Assembly (NCBI GenBank): GCA_963669155.1
Contig: OZ022590.1
Span: forward strand, 894,288 to 958,287
Length of the DNA stretch: 64,000 nt
Direction: 5' to 3'
From: Arbacia lixula
Taxonomy: Eukaryota > Echinodermata > Echinoidea > Arbacioida > Arbaciidae
Position numbers and translations under genes: made by a program. The notes beneath the pieces were generated by a model. It did no database searches. It had not been told where the DNA came from and saw only the letters and a program-made list of their open reading frames with translations. Each line of letters starts with the position of its first letter. The first letter of the stretch is position 1. Positions 24,401 to 34,828 of the stretch are shown one piece after another.

Positions 24401-25494
24401 ATTTTCAAAATGTAGCTTAGAGTAAAACATGTGTAGAAGGTAGAAATTCAATTGCTCTGTGCTAGAAAACAAACAAAAATTATCCCAAGAATACCGGTAT
24501 ATTCTTTGCAATCAAATACATGAAGCTGAGTATACTTCCGTGGGGTTTCTCTAAACAAAGATTGAACACTTTGTAACAACATGTATTTCATATGGTATCA
24601 TTTGAATGTCGACTTGAGACATATGTCACGTTAGGATATTGTATGACTCTGAAAAGGAGTTTGATTTGTGCCAATTTTTTTTAAGCTTATCGTGTAAATG
24701 ATGAAGAGGAAGATCCACACATCATGTTCTGTGGATAACTAATCTGGATACATTGTATTCAGCTTTTTGACTGCTGAATCTTTAACAGTATCTCAATTTT
24801 AAGCCTGATATCAGTAAAAGAACCCCCCATTGTATTATGCCGTATAATATAATTACAGGATCACAAGGGCTAAATCACTTTTAGCCCCCATATAATGTTT
24901 TCACTGTTTTAAGTATAAAATAGTTTTAGTTCAGACAATGTGATCACATGACTAGGGAAGGAGAGTGAGACCCTAATGACAAGCTGACTTGCAGGAAAAG
25001 CAGACACATTATCTTCTGTGTGGATGTATGTGAAGGCTTTCACTGATCTGTTACAGTGATCTGTCTGTTTATAAAGCAAATCATCATGGGTGGTATTCTG
25101 AAAGAAACTTTAAGCCGCAAACTGTGTTAGCTTAATCAGTTGGTATTATGAAAAAAGCATCAATCACATCTTAACATTTTAGAGTTTTTTTGAGGTTTTG
25201 GACGTCCCGCCCAAGACCTTCTCAAAATCTACTGATCGCTATGGTTTTGCTTAAAGCCAGTTTCCAGTTCTATTTATTTGAAGGGAAGTTCTAATACAGT
25301 GTATTCTTTCATATCTCATGTTTTTTGAAAAATGCTTTTTGACCTACAAGAGGGACACTCTCACCTGTCTTTAATAAGAACTTAGCTTTTTAAAATACCA
25401 CCCCTTGTTGTAAGGGCCTCATTCTCCATTAAACCATAAAAGAACAAAACAAAAATAAAATCAAAATGCAAACCGAACATAAAAGCATGCAAAC
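21500..25494. other. Probable intron after the SH3 exon
   Basis: AT-rich and non-coding. It includes an element at about 23157-23625 whose ends ('ttcacacaaaaggagtttgccgc' less a few bases, and an approximate inverse) suggest another old inverted-repeat element. Nothing else is recognisable. Confidence 0.5.
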
Positions 25495-25720
25495 CTTGGC
25501 TGCTAAGGGAGTGATTAGAGCGAGAGATTCTGGTGGCAAGCATTTCCAGGTAGCTGGCAGGTACCCAGCCCTTGTCCCCGCTGGTGTGTTTTCTCACCAG
25601 CCACCAGCCGGCCTTACCGACCTTTTCCACGTCCACCACCTCGCCCTCCTGCACCGATAACTCCCCTGGCTCCACCACGTTGTATTCAGCTAGCACCACG
25701 TACTGGTTCATATCCACAGG
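25495..25720 (-). CDS. MCF2L: RhoGEF exon: SH3 domain
   Basis: Acceptor 'tccatggcag', donor GCCAAG|GTTTGC; enters in phase 0 and leaves in phase 1. It encodes an SH3 domain starting PVDMNQYVVLAEY. VLAEY replaces the usual ALYDY, a GWW pair stands in the middle, and it ends GWVPASYLE, with the tryptophans and proline that line the ligand groove. This matches the C-terminal SH3 of DBS. A Ser/Arg-rich tail ending SNHSLSSQ follows. If the donor were skipped, the frame would run 37 more codons of poor composition to a stop at 25382. Confidence 0.93.
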
Positions 25721-25862
25721 CTGCCATGGAAACATAGGAATAAGAAAGAATTAGGAAACATAGAACCTAACATCTAGTAAAAAAGTTTGTTGGCTCTTCT
25801 GAACATCTACTAATTGACAGTAACAATGTGTCATCGTTGAAGTGATGGAAAATGCGCTGTAC

Positions 25863-26167
25863 CTCTGAGATGATATCCCTGTCCAGGATCTCGTCGTCCG
25901 AGTCCGTGAACTCGGCGCTGCCCCAGTCATCGAACTCCTCATCGTTCTCCATGGAGGGCTCGCTGGTGAGGGAGGGGTTGTCCCCGCTGCCACCGCTACC
26001 CCCGCAGCCCCCTCCCGCTGAGGAGGAGTCCGAGGAGGGGGAGGGCAGGGAGGAGGAGGAGAGACCGTTGTTGTTGGCGGCGTTGGTGTTCGCCTGCACC
26101 ATCACATCTAGGTGGTGGTGGTGGCTGTTCTCTAGCAACGGCTTCTGACCCGACGATGTCTTCCTCC
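25863..26167 (-). CDS. MCF2L: RhoGEF exon: PH-SH3 linker, acidic
   Basis: Acceptor 'cattgctag', donor TCAGAG|GTACAG; enters needing two bases and leaves in phase 0. It starts RKTSSGQKPLLENS, has a His run, an Asn/Ser/Gly-rich stretch, then the acidic segment EEFDDWGSAEFTDSDDEILD. Vertebrate DBS has a comparable 'DDGGWSSAEEQ..SSDAEED' stretch just before SH3, which supports the assignment. The first 5 intron bases upstream are followed by seven 27-base repeats that also read open in this frame. Confidence 0.88.
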
Positions 26168-26172
26168 CTAGC

Positions 26173-26361
26173 AATGACAAGGAGTTGGGAGAATTGATAA
26201 ATGACAAGGAGTTGGGAGAATTGATAAATGACAAGGAGTTGTGAGAATTGATAAATGACAAGGAGTTGTGAGAATTGATAAATGACAAGGAGTTGGGAGA
26301 ATTGATGAATGACAAGGAGTTGGGAGAATTGATGAATGACAAGGAGTTGGGAGAATTGATG
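26173..26361. repeat. 27-bp minisatellite, 7 units, at a 3' splice site
   Basis: Seven head-to-tail units of 'aatgacaaggagttgggaga' plus seven bases fill 26173-26361, nearly identical (T/G variation at one site, A/G at another). On the gene's strand each unit is pyrimidine-rich and has no AG. The block ends 5 bases before the exon at 26167. Because 27 is a multiple of 3 it also reads as a repeated nonapeptide (SFINSPNSL) in frame with the exon. I judge it intronic, because a perfect AG lies after it and the upstream exon joins in phase. Confidence 0.95.
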
Positions 26362-26528
26362 AAAGAAACATAGTCACTCTCCTCTTGTGCTATAGATGCT
26401 CCTTGATTTGATATGATTTATTCATTCTTTGTTTGATATCCATTGCCTCGAATGAGAATGTAACTGCAAATTTGTAAAAGTATATTTTGATAATGTAAGA
26501 TACTGAAAAACACAAAATGTTGTCCTAC

Positions 26529-26604
26529 CTGATTGTTCCTTGTTAGTTAATAATGCTTGTCTGATGGCTTTGGTCCAGCCAATCTTATCTCCTTCTGATG
26601 GAGC
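26529..26604 (-). CDS. MCF2L: RhoGEF exon: end of PH domain
   Basis: Acceptor 'ctcattgcag', donor AATCAG|GTAGGA; phase 0 in, phase 1 out. It encodes APSEGDKIGWTKAIRQAL followed by LTNKEQS. This is the C-terminal helix of the PH domain with its invariant Trp. DBS has 'APTPEIKAAWVNEIRKVL' here. Confidence 0.93.
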
Positions 26605-26813
26605 CTGCAATGAGTCAAAGAGAAGAAAGAGATTAGATTTTAAATAATAGACGGTCATACAGTGACTTCTAAGACTACAGCCTCTACTAGCAACACTTTA
26701 ATGATCATCGTCATCACTTTCATTGTAATCAATGTCAACATGATCATCATAATTACCATCAAAATGGCTATTTTCATCACCTTTGTCATAATCATCATTG
26801 CCATTACTGTCAT

Positions 26814-26814
<1 letters not shown>

Positions 26815-26857
<43 letters not shown>

Positions 26858-26874
26858 CCATCATCACCATCATC

Positions 26875-26920
<46 letters not shown>

Positions 26921-26921
26921 A

Positions 26922-26953
<32 letters not shown>

Positions 26954-27036
26954 ACATCATTACAATCTTCACCATCGCTTCAATTACCATTACCACCATC
27001 ACCCCTACCATCATCATCACCATCACCATCACCCCG
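26815..27036. repeat. ATC/GAT trinucleotide repeat
   Basis: Nearly pure (ATC)n from 26815 to 26952, then interrupted CAT/CAC repeats to about 27036. It lies in the intron starting about 40 bases after the donor at 27076. Long frames in all phases (poly-Met, poly-Ser, poly-Ile) are artefacts. Confidence 0.95.
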
Positions 27037-27075
27037 CTGCTAACCAGGCAGGTCACCATGCCAACCCCTCCTTAC

Positions 27076-27168
27076 CTGGAGGATGTAGACTTCTACCCTT
27101 CCTCCCAGCCACAGCTCAAACTTCTTCTTGTCCCCCTTCACATGCTCTGTGACTCCCAAGGTGGTTGT
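27076..27168 (-). CDS. MCF2L: RhoGEF exon: PH domain core strands
   Basis: Acceptor 'ctcctcaaacag', donor CTCCAG|GTAAGG; 31 codons, phase 0 at both ends. It reads TTTLGVTEHVKGDKKKFELW and continues to EVYILQ. Vertebrate DBS has 'VGITENVKGDAKKFEIW...REEVYIVQ', so homology is unambiguous. Confidence 0.96.
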
Positions 27169-27806
27169 CTGTTTGAGGAGAGCAACAGAGAACTTGTTGT
27201 ATAAAAAGCCAGATGAAATGCTCCTCTTTACGGTTAGTGTGCTTCGACAGTGAAAAGATACCCATAAAGAGTCAATAGAAGGTCCAATCAAAGTCCAGTA
27301 ACAAGAACTTTTCTTTTTCATCACATAATTGTAGTTTATTGATGATATATCACATTTCCTGCATGTAGGTATTTATTGCAATTTCAGAATCAACAGAATA
27401 AAGAGTAGCTGGTCAAAGGTTAGATTTGCAAAAGGGGATTCCGGAATACATGCGATTGGATTACACATGCAATCAAGTGCATATTTTCATGTTTTATTAT
27501 CATTGAGGTAAGGGATGCAGTCGGGGAACTCACGAAAATGAAATCATCATGAATTTTTTAAATAAAAAAAGCAATTATTCATGTCCTCTTACAGCATAAA
27601 ATTAAAAAATAAATATAAATGATATATTTGATGAACAAGATACAATATAAATTAAAAAAGAAAACAGTATATTTGAATGAATTAACCTGTTGTGTGCAAG
27701 ATTAATCCACTACTTTATCCTCGTGATTTGTATTTGAGTCACATGTAGCACACTAAGAGTTAAGCGCTAAAGCATAATGATGAGTGACAACAGACACAGT
27801 ACTCAC

Positions 27807-28010
27807 TGCAATACTGTTCTTGTAAGCGTAGAAGGTCTTATCCCGGATGTCGCCGCGGCGCTTGCAGAAGAGCACAGCTCGCTCGTAGAGGAAGACGTGT
27901 CTCTGCATGCGCTTCTGCCTGATGTCTTTCAGGTTGTGTCGACTCTTGTGCTCTGTCCACATGTAGAGGGCGCCCTGCATTAAGAGCTTGCCCAGATCTG
28001 ACAGCTTACC
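27807..28010 (-). CDS. MCF2L: RhoGEF exon: start of PH domain
   Basis: Acceptor 'gaggagatagtt' side reads 'cctcatttag' immediately before GGTAAG on the minus strand; donor TTGCA|GTGAGT; 68 codons, phase 0 at both ends. It encodes GKLSDLGKLLMQGALYMWTE, then the basic KRMQRHVFLYERAVLFCKRR. These are the first PH strands (DBS: 'GNLGDLGKLLMQGSFSVWT' and 'MQRHLFLHEKAVLFCKKR'). It ends KTFYAYKNSIA. Confidence 0.95.
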
Positions 28011-28791
28011 CTAAATGAGGAGATAGTTTATTACTGATGGATTGTATTCAGAAACTATTTGCAAACAAGCATAAACATCACTAGTGATAATCGTATGTCT
28101 CGCAATGTAGGAATTTAAAAAGATCACAATGTTTTGTGCGCCGCTGCAACACTTTGTCAGGTGTGATACAAAATTGAAGTGAGTGAGGGTTTATATACCC
28201 TATGGTCAGTGCAGTGCACTCACCTAAACCCGCTCCTAAATGGTCAAAGGACGAAGCCCAATACTTATGGCTGGCGCACCCGGATGCTCGACCAAACAAT
28301 AGGCCGCTGATATGGCTCCCATAGTCTGGCGGTAACATGTTACCGACAAAGGACAAAGGACAATGCCCACTGGTATAGATATAGGCAATGTATATTTGGG
28401 GCGTGTTTATCATCTTTTTTAGAATTTGAAACGCGTTTCCAAAGGCCTTCACAAACACGTTTATGAATTCAATCGCCCAAGTCGAAAACCCGCCTTGTCA
28501 CTGCGCAGCTCTACTGCGCCGTTACATGTGCACTGTAGTATAATAGTGTGCAATCGATGTCGGAAATCGGAAACACATGGTTTAAAGTCATTTCAAAACA
28601 GCCTTGCGTTTATCTTGCTTCTCTAAACGCTTTTAGGATCGCACAAATTTGCATGTTTCAAAACAGCTTTCCGAACTCCATAATCAAAACACCTTTGCAT
28701 TTATCAACTCCCTGAAACGTGTTAAAAAAAATTTAAACGCGTTTGGAAACCTTAATTCTACCAAAAAAAGAGTTGATAAACACACCGATGG

Positions 28792-28929
28792 AGAGCTTAC
28801 CTCATAGCCTGTGATGGCAACTTGGTGCATGGAGTCATTGACATACTTGAGTACTGTTAGAGAGCTTACCTCATAGCCTGTGATGGCAACTTGGTGCATG
28901 GAGTCATTGACATACTTGAGTACTGTTAG
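28792..28929. repeat. Perfect 69-bp tandem duplication spanning a 5' splice site
   Basis: 28792-28860 and 28861-28929 are identical base for base. Each copy holds the last 60 coding bases of the DH exon plus GTAAGCTCT. The distal copy lies in the intron if the proximal donor is used. Confidence 0.97.
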
Positions 28930-28995
28930 CATGCAGTCTAGAGCAGCCTGCAGATCTTCTGCTCCCTTCTCTAACGCTGAATACCTCAACATCTC
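28870..28995 (-). CDS. MCF2L: RhoGEF exon: last DH helices, with duplicated donor
   Basis: Acceptor 'gttgtttgcag', donor CTATGAG|GTAAGC; 42 codons, phase 0 at both ends. It reads EMLRYSALEKGAEDLQAAL, then VLKYVNDSMHQVAITGYE, the long final DH helix leading into PH. An exact 69-base copy of the exon end and its donor follows, so a second donor at 28801 would add 23 in-frame residues. The proximal donor gives a protein that lines up without gap to vertebrate DBS, so I take it as the normal end. Confidence 0.94.
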
Positions 28996-29713
28996 CTGCA
29001 AACAACACGACACAACCAGGTTCACATCATATCACTGTCCATCTTGTAATGAGTATTGTATTGATATATATTATATAAATCTGTCTTAATTGCAAGTCTA
29101 ATCTCCTATCTCTAATAAACATAGTTACAACATCAATCGTATGTCAAGTTATGATCAATCGCAATTCTTTATGAGATGGGGCCTATTGTTTTTCAAATTG
29201 ATTAATCAATCTTATTTATACACAGAGTAATGTGTGGTAAACCAAAAATCTATGATCCATTGTATCTCTTTGAATAAACACCTGTCCTACTGGGGAATTG
29301 TGTATGTAACCAACTCTCTGTCTAAAACTCTTTGTGTACAGCTCCACACCATGGTAAGCAGCCCCTTGCTGCATATCCAAGTAATCCTTCTTCTCCTACA
29401 TATTTCATATCTATCATTCCCATTATCATGAAGCACTTCCCCCCAAATTTCAACTGTCTAATTCTACGCTCCCATATAATTTTCACTCTCTCAAAAACTT
29501 CTTCATTTGTTACTTTATAAGTTTGAGGAATCTTCATCCCCCTTCGTAAAACAAGTACTTCACAAAGCTAAAAATTCTTCCTCAAAGCCAATATGAATGT
29601 CCACGTTTTAATACAATCCATTGACACGGTGTCGTCTAGTTGAAAAGAGAGCCCCAAAAAATGAAAGGACTGTGAGAAGTCATGCAGTGAAAGGGTTATA
29701 GAGGCTGGCTGAC

Positions 29714-29806
29714 CTTGAGAAGGAGCTGGTACTTGGTTATTCTCTGGACTGGTTTTAAGAGGTACGCACTCAGGGGCAGCTTGTGACCTAGCTGCTTCTG
29801 GCATTC
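29714..29806 (-). CDS. MCF2L: RhoGEF exon: DH conserved region 3
   Basis: Acceptor 'catattccag', donor CTCAAG|GTCAGC; 31 codons, phase 0. It encodes ECQKQLGHKLPLSAYLLKPV then QRITKYQLLLK, the most conserved DH signature, which contacts the GTPase. It is virtually identical in pattern to DBS and other DH proteins. Confidence 0.97.
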
Positions 29807-30484
29807 CTGGAATATGAAAGGACAGCAAAGTTGTTAGTTAGGTCCAACAACAGGTATAGTGAAACCTAGACAGAAAGACTGCACAAGGGAGGCAATAAAT
29901 GTGACCTTTATGAGCAGGTGGTCTTTCTGTGAAGGATAATTTAAATATAATTTTCAATGAGAAACGCTGTTCAAAGGACACTAGAAATGTGGTCTTTATA
30001 GAAAGATGTATGCCATAAAAGTAAGGTTTCACTGTATCACAACCATAGCAACATATACAGACATAGGCAACTCTGTGATCCTTGTGGTATCTGAGAGAGT
30101 CTTCAAATTTTTATATGCATAACTCAGGATAACTTGGGAGCACATGTATTACCCTTGTTAATGTGTATGTTCTTAACCGTTACCATGCAAGGACAAAATA
30201 AAATGTTATGGGATTCAATTTTATTACTTGTGCATGAATTGGAATGTAGCACACAAAGAGTTAAGGAGGTGTGAATACGTGGCTGGACATGGGGTTCATG
30301 AAGGCAGACAAGAGCTAGATTCATCCCTAGACTGATCACTCTTGCAAAAGGGCTTTTTTTTTAAAAGAGTCTTTCCCTTCGCAGACCGAATTAAGAGGGA
30401 TATTGCAATTAGAGCCATGATACAAGAACCTATCATATACACACATGTGCACCATCAAGATCATCAAGATCATTAACATAATCG

Positions 30485-30662
30485 TCCACCTTCTCCCAGG
30501 TAGCCCCATTTATACTCCTGGGTGGAGAGCATCAATGTGGATAAAGCAGTAATGTAGATAAAGTATATTGTTGGAAGGACACAAGTGCCGTGGGTGGGAT
30601 TGAACCTGGGACCTTGAGATCTTCAGTCACAGTTCTCAAACACTACACAACGACACCTCCCT
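30485..30662 (-). mobile_element. tRNA-derived SINE
   Basis: On the minus strand it starts 'gggaggtgtcgttgtgtagt' (A-box-like region) and has the B box within 'caggttcaatcccacccac'. The body ends near 'cacccaggagtataaatggg'. Promoter boxes are spaced as in a tRNA-derived SINE. It is transcribed in the same sense as the RhoGEF gene and starts about 14 bases after that gene's donor at 30676. Confidence 0.75.
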
Positions 30663-30675
30663 CATAAGGACTGAC

Positions 30676-30774
30676 CTGGAAGAATGTATTGTTGTTGCCG
30701 CAGTCTCTTCTTAATAACTCTGACCTGGGCTTGTTTTGGCAGTAGACACTGTACAAATGGTCCAGCTCATCTTT
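30676..30774 (-). CDS. MCF2L: RhoGEF exon: DH middle
   Basis: Acceptor 'cgattaacag', donor TTCCAG|GTCAGT; 33 codons, phase 0. It reads KDELDHLYSVYCQNKPRSEL, then LRRDCGNNNTFFQ. DBS has 'FQIYEKYCQNKPRSESLWRQC..FFQ' at this place. Confidence 0.95.
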
Positions 30775-31278
30775 CTGTTAATCGTACAAACAGGGGAAAA
30801 AAAGAGACATTAACACACTATGATGACACTAAATCTTGCTGAAGTCTCTAAGTACCAAGTAATGATAGTCCCATGTTAATCACTGCACTTTTCTTTGCCT
30901 CTGGGACTGAGAAGATTAATGTGCTGATATCACTGTGATGCAATAAACATTTTCAGAGGACTGCTGAACTGAACTGTGCAGCTTTTTCTCATGACTGGTC
31001 ATGATCATGGTAAGTTTGTCCATAAAAAAAATATGAATGAAAAACAACTAACAATAACCTAGCTCATGATTTTTGTAATAATTGTTACATTCTTTTGGGA
31101 AAATGGACAAACCTTAAAGTAAAAATGTCCCTTCAAAATTCTGGAGTTTGCATATAACAATGATCTTGACAGGAATAGCCTTTCTCTATAATGTAAGTCC
31201 AAGAAGATGAGGTCAGAAAAACTGCACAAAATATCAAGAACAACTGGACACTAGTCTACTAGTGACGAGAGTACTCAC

Positions 31279-31345
31279 CATGTCTACAAAGCATTTGCCA
31301 ACAAGTGTGGGTGTGTTTCTGTAGTTCTCTAGCTCCACAAGAAAT
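31279..31345 (-). CDS. MCF2L: RhoGEF exon: DH, short
   Basis: Acceptor 'ctgtccatag', donor GACATG|GTGAGT; 67 bases, one base completing AG|A then 22 codons: FLVELENYRNTPTLVGKCFV then DM. DBS has 'IFLRELENYTDCPELVGRCFLERM'. It was identified from splice sites and homology; no long ORF marks it. Confidence 0.93.
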
Positions 31346-31915
31346 CTATGGACAGAAAATGAAGTAGGACCAATAATTGACTATACCAAGTTTTTAATGT
31401 AAGGTTCATTGGTGATCACAACAACAATCAACAACCTCCTTCTCTTCTTTCTCCCTCAGACCTCTCCGCATATTTGTTGTACATGTAATCGTTGCTTTTA
31501 TCACTTTCCACTTGTATAAAAATTCATTATCAGCATCAGCATTGCCATAGTGATTATTTCATTGCCATAGTGATTGTGAAATCAGTTTTCTATATGTATC
31601 AAATGAAGAATGCATTCTTGTGAGATTGCCAATATCAGTATCATCATTGTCATCATCATTAGAACATCATTCAGGATCCTTACAGCATCAGCTTTATCAA
31701 TATATTCATACTACAACCATTATGACCATCGCTACCACAATGATTACCATTCACTCCAACCACTCAAATTCATTATCACCACCACCTTCACTATAATCAC
31801 AAATACCAACATCACAAAGAAAATAGTATTATCAAAATCACTATGACCACTACTGCAATTGCAATCACAACTACCAACACTATCACCATCATTAAGTATT
31901 ACTATCAAAATCAAA

Positions 31916-32015
31916 ATCATCATCATCACCACCACCACCACCACCACCACAACCACCACCACAACCACCACCACAACCACAACCACCACCACCACCACCA
32001 CCACATCACCACAAC
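31916..32015. repeat. CAC/CAT trinucleotide repeat
   Basis: (CAT)n passing into (CAC)n with AACCAC interruptions, about 20 bases past the donor at 32037 of the next exon. His-rich and Val-rich frames are artefacts. Confidence 0.93.
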
Positions 32016-32036
32016 TTTATCGACCACACCCCTTAC

Positions 32037-32219
32037 CTTTTGTGGAATTGAGAGAGCTGCTCCCAGTTAGCAAAGAGGACCTCTGTGTTGCCATGGAGAG
32101 AGGGTGGGATGTGGTCAGCCATCGAGGGGCTGTCCATCTTCTTGATGTAGCCATTCAGCACAGCCTCCAGCTCCTTCACATAGATCTTCTCCGTCTCGAT
32201 CAGCTCCTTGATCACGTGT
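32037..32219 (-). CDS. MCF2L: RhoGEF exon: DH conserved region 1
   Basis: Acceptor 'cctgctgcag', donor CAAAAG|GTAAGG; 183 bases, one base in and two out. It encodes (R)HVIKELIETEKIYVKELEAV, then a stretch ending MADHIPPSLHGNTEVLFANW and EQLSQFHK. The E-x-x-Y-V-x-x-L pattern is DH conserved region 1, where a Glu helps displace nucleotide from the GTPase. Confidence 0.96.
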
Positions 32220-32741
32220 CTGCAGCAGGCAGGGAGGCAGGCAGGAGAAGGTGGTTAGTCACATAACAAATACACTTGCTTTAAAGACCGGGGTGTCCCA
32301 TTTGCAAAAGTCGTGAAACTCTGCAGGAATCAGCAGTATATCATAATGATAAAGTGTTTGAAATCTCACAGTCATAGCTTCACAAATATTTTCAGGAAAA
32401 AATATCCTTGTTTACACTTGAAAAGCAATGACCATAGCCTATATTCATAATCATATTGTCCACATCAGCGCACCATGCAGGCATTGCTCCTATTGAAATC
32501 ATGCACAGTTGACCATAGTATACAGTGGTCTCTGGTCTCTAGGCTATAGGTTTTAGATGCCCTACCCTAAACCTCCTCAAAATCTAGTATTTGCTAAAGT
32601 CAGTTTCAAGTTCTATTGTTGGGAGGGAAGTTCTGATAAAGAATCTTCTTCTAATTTAAAAGTTTTACAAAATTTCATTATTTTTTCACCTGCAAAAGGG
32701 ATACCATGTCTTTCATGGAGTATCACAGTATTCACCTATAT

Positions 32742-33300
32742 TATGATCTCCTTGATCACATGCACGTAACAGGCAGGGGCAAGAATGTAGATTAAAATAC
32801 TGATTCAAGATGCACTACAGTCACCCCTGCTTTCATGGAGTGTCGTACAGACACAAAGGTACTGCATAATGGATCTGCCCCTCCTCTATGGTTAAGATGG
32901 AGGGACCTCCTATATCTATATTCCCCCATATCACAAGTTCCTTGATTACATGCTACCAGCAAGCAGGAAGGAGAGCACAGGTTTTGATACTGAGTTAAGT
33001 TGCACTACAGTCATCCCTGCTTTCATGGAGTGTCGTACAGACACAATGGTACTGCGTAATGTATTTGGCTATACTGTATGGTTGAGATGGATGGACTTCC
33101 TATATTTCTATTCCCTTATATTACAAGCTCCTTGATCACATGCTAGCAGCAAGCAGGGGCAAGAAGGAAGATTACAATACTGAATTAATTTACACTAAAG
33201 TCATTCCGGCTTTTATGGAGTGTCTAAAGACACACCAAAATGTACAAGACAATCCTCTATGGTTGAGATAGAGAAACGTTGTTTACCAGGCAATCTCATG
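32742..33300. repeat. Diverged tandem repeat of about 187 bp carrying decayed copies of an exon boundary
   Basis: Three units share 'ctttcatggagtgtcgtaca', 'tatggttgagatgg' and 'ctccttgatcacatgc...agcaagcagg'. The last phrase occurs near 32747, 32937 and 33127. It resembles 'ctccttgatcacgtgtctgcagcaggcagg' (written here in two pieces: ctccttgatcacgtgt / ctgcagcaggcagg) at 32201-32230, the 5' junction of the DH exon. The copies have lost the AG|A acceptor and are not usable exons. Confidence 0.75.
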
Positions 33301-34043
33301 CCTGCATCACAGCCAAACTGAAAGTAACCTCACTCTGATTCCAAACAAAACATAGTCACTCCTGGTTGAACAGAGCTTCAAATAAGACGGCAAAATAGAC
33401 CATACAGAACTGCTAAAACATGACATAGACAGATGTTCTCTGTACTTTTTCGGTTCTTTCATCTGCAAAATCGTATAAGACAGGAAAAACAATGGACTTT
33501 GAATAAACCAAACTCAAGGTGGTATGTCAAAGCAATGTAATGTGTCAAGTACCACATTCAGATCACAAATCTTTTTATCATTCCATTTAGTTCAAACTAT
33601 TGTGAAGGAAAGATGCAAAATTATATTAGAACAGTGCTCAAGTAAATAGATTAATAGAAGACAATCAATGGCATGAAGTTATGATGTAACAGGATCACTC
33701 AAATAGTTGCCATATCATACATTAAAACAAATTAAACTCTGAGGCCCAATTGATTGGAGTAAGGTTTTCACAATGCAGACTGATGTACGTTCTTTCATTA
33801 CACCATGCACAATAATTCTGGACAGATGTTTTTGGGGGTCCAAAATAAATGTAAGAAAAACACTCTACCAAAAACCTAGGCAATGAAAACCAACAGGAAA
33901 TGTTGGAAGAACCCTCATTTACCAGTTATTGTAGGTCAATGTACATTGATTTACACACCTATAAAAAGATGTTGTATATGGGTAGGTTTTTGCCTACATT
34001 ACTGTTCATACACATGAGTAATTGCCCTATTATTCATATCATG

Positions 34044-34143
34044 CTGGAGTCATATGATCAGTACATGCTGATCATATGATCAGGACACGCAGGTCACATG
34101 ATCAGGAGATGCCAGTCACATGATCAGGGCATGCTGGTCACAT
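34044..34143. repeat. Short tandem repeat of about 27 bp
   Basis: Four imperfect units built on 'catgctg/cagtcacatgatcagg', 22 bases before the donor side of the exon at 34165. Each contains the palindrome-like 'tgatca'. Confidence 0.8.
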
Positions 34144-34164
34144 TCAGAGAGCATGCACACTGAC

Positions 34165-34287
34165 CTCAGCTTATACTGAGCTAGAGATCTAAAGGAGTTG
34201 GAGTTGTTCTTTTCTATGACGAAGTGATGGAAACCGTTATCCTGGTGCGAGTAGGACTTCGAACAGACCCCCATTTTCATGAGGAAT
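34165..34287 (-). CDS. MCF2L: RhoGEF exon: linker before DH
   Basis: Acceptor 'caattgtcaag', donor GCTGAG|GTCAGT; 123 bases, one base in, two out. It encodes FLMKMGVCSKSYSHQDNGFH, then HFVIEKNNSNSFRSLAQYKL. The join to RHVIKEL downstream matches the 'LRRHVMSELLDTE' start of DH in DBS, and phases match on both sides. The segment itself is not conserved, so the acceptor is slightly less certain. Confidence 0.8.
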
Positions 34288-34828
34288 CTTGACAATTGGT
34301 GACATACAGATAGGAGGGTGAAAGGTGAAGAGAGTCAGTAATCACATATCATTGTGGAAGCAAACATCTATGAATGTGAATACATAATAAGAATGCTTTT
34401 TTTAATTGCATGCACACAAGAATAAACAGGACAAAAGTTGTGACACCATAAACTATGAGCGGATGATTACTCATGCACTATTAAACATAATTGTTGTGTG
34501 GATTCCTGGTGAATAATGAGAATAATAAAACATTGATACAAGGTAGAATAAATTCATCCCCCAAAATCAAATAACTGAGAATTAATGCAAATTAACATTT
34601 TTTCCATGCTGATGATTTTATGTCTTAAAGACAGAGAAAGACAGAGTTGTAGCAACTGAGATTTTAAGTGAAAGAATAATTGAAACAAATTACTAAGCAG
34701 AGTTGAATAACATATTCTGGACAGCAACAGGAAACATATGGGGCATATAGAACACAAGGGGGTTGTTTTTGGTTAATAAGAGATTATTTAAGATCCACCG
34801 TGCTTTAGGAAGAGCAGCGTCTGGGGTT

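Noticed and set aside
26655-27204. Poly-Met, poly-Ile and poly-Ser frames
   Set aside because: Products of the ATC/GAT repeat in an intron.
30590-30662. Possible tRNA gene
   Set aside because: A and B box-like sequences are present but no cloverleaf could be formed; the longer body fits a tRNA-derived SINE.
31744-32266. His-rich, Val-rich and Thr-rich frames
   Set aside because: Products of the CAC/CAT repeat; the true coding part is 32037-32219 on the minus strand.
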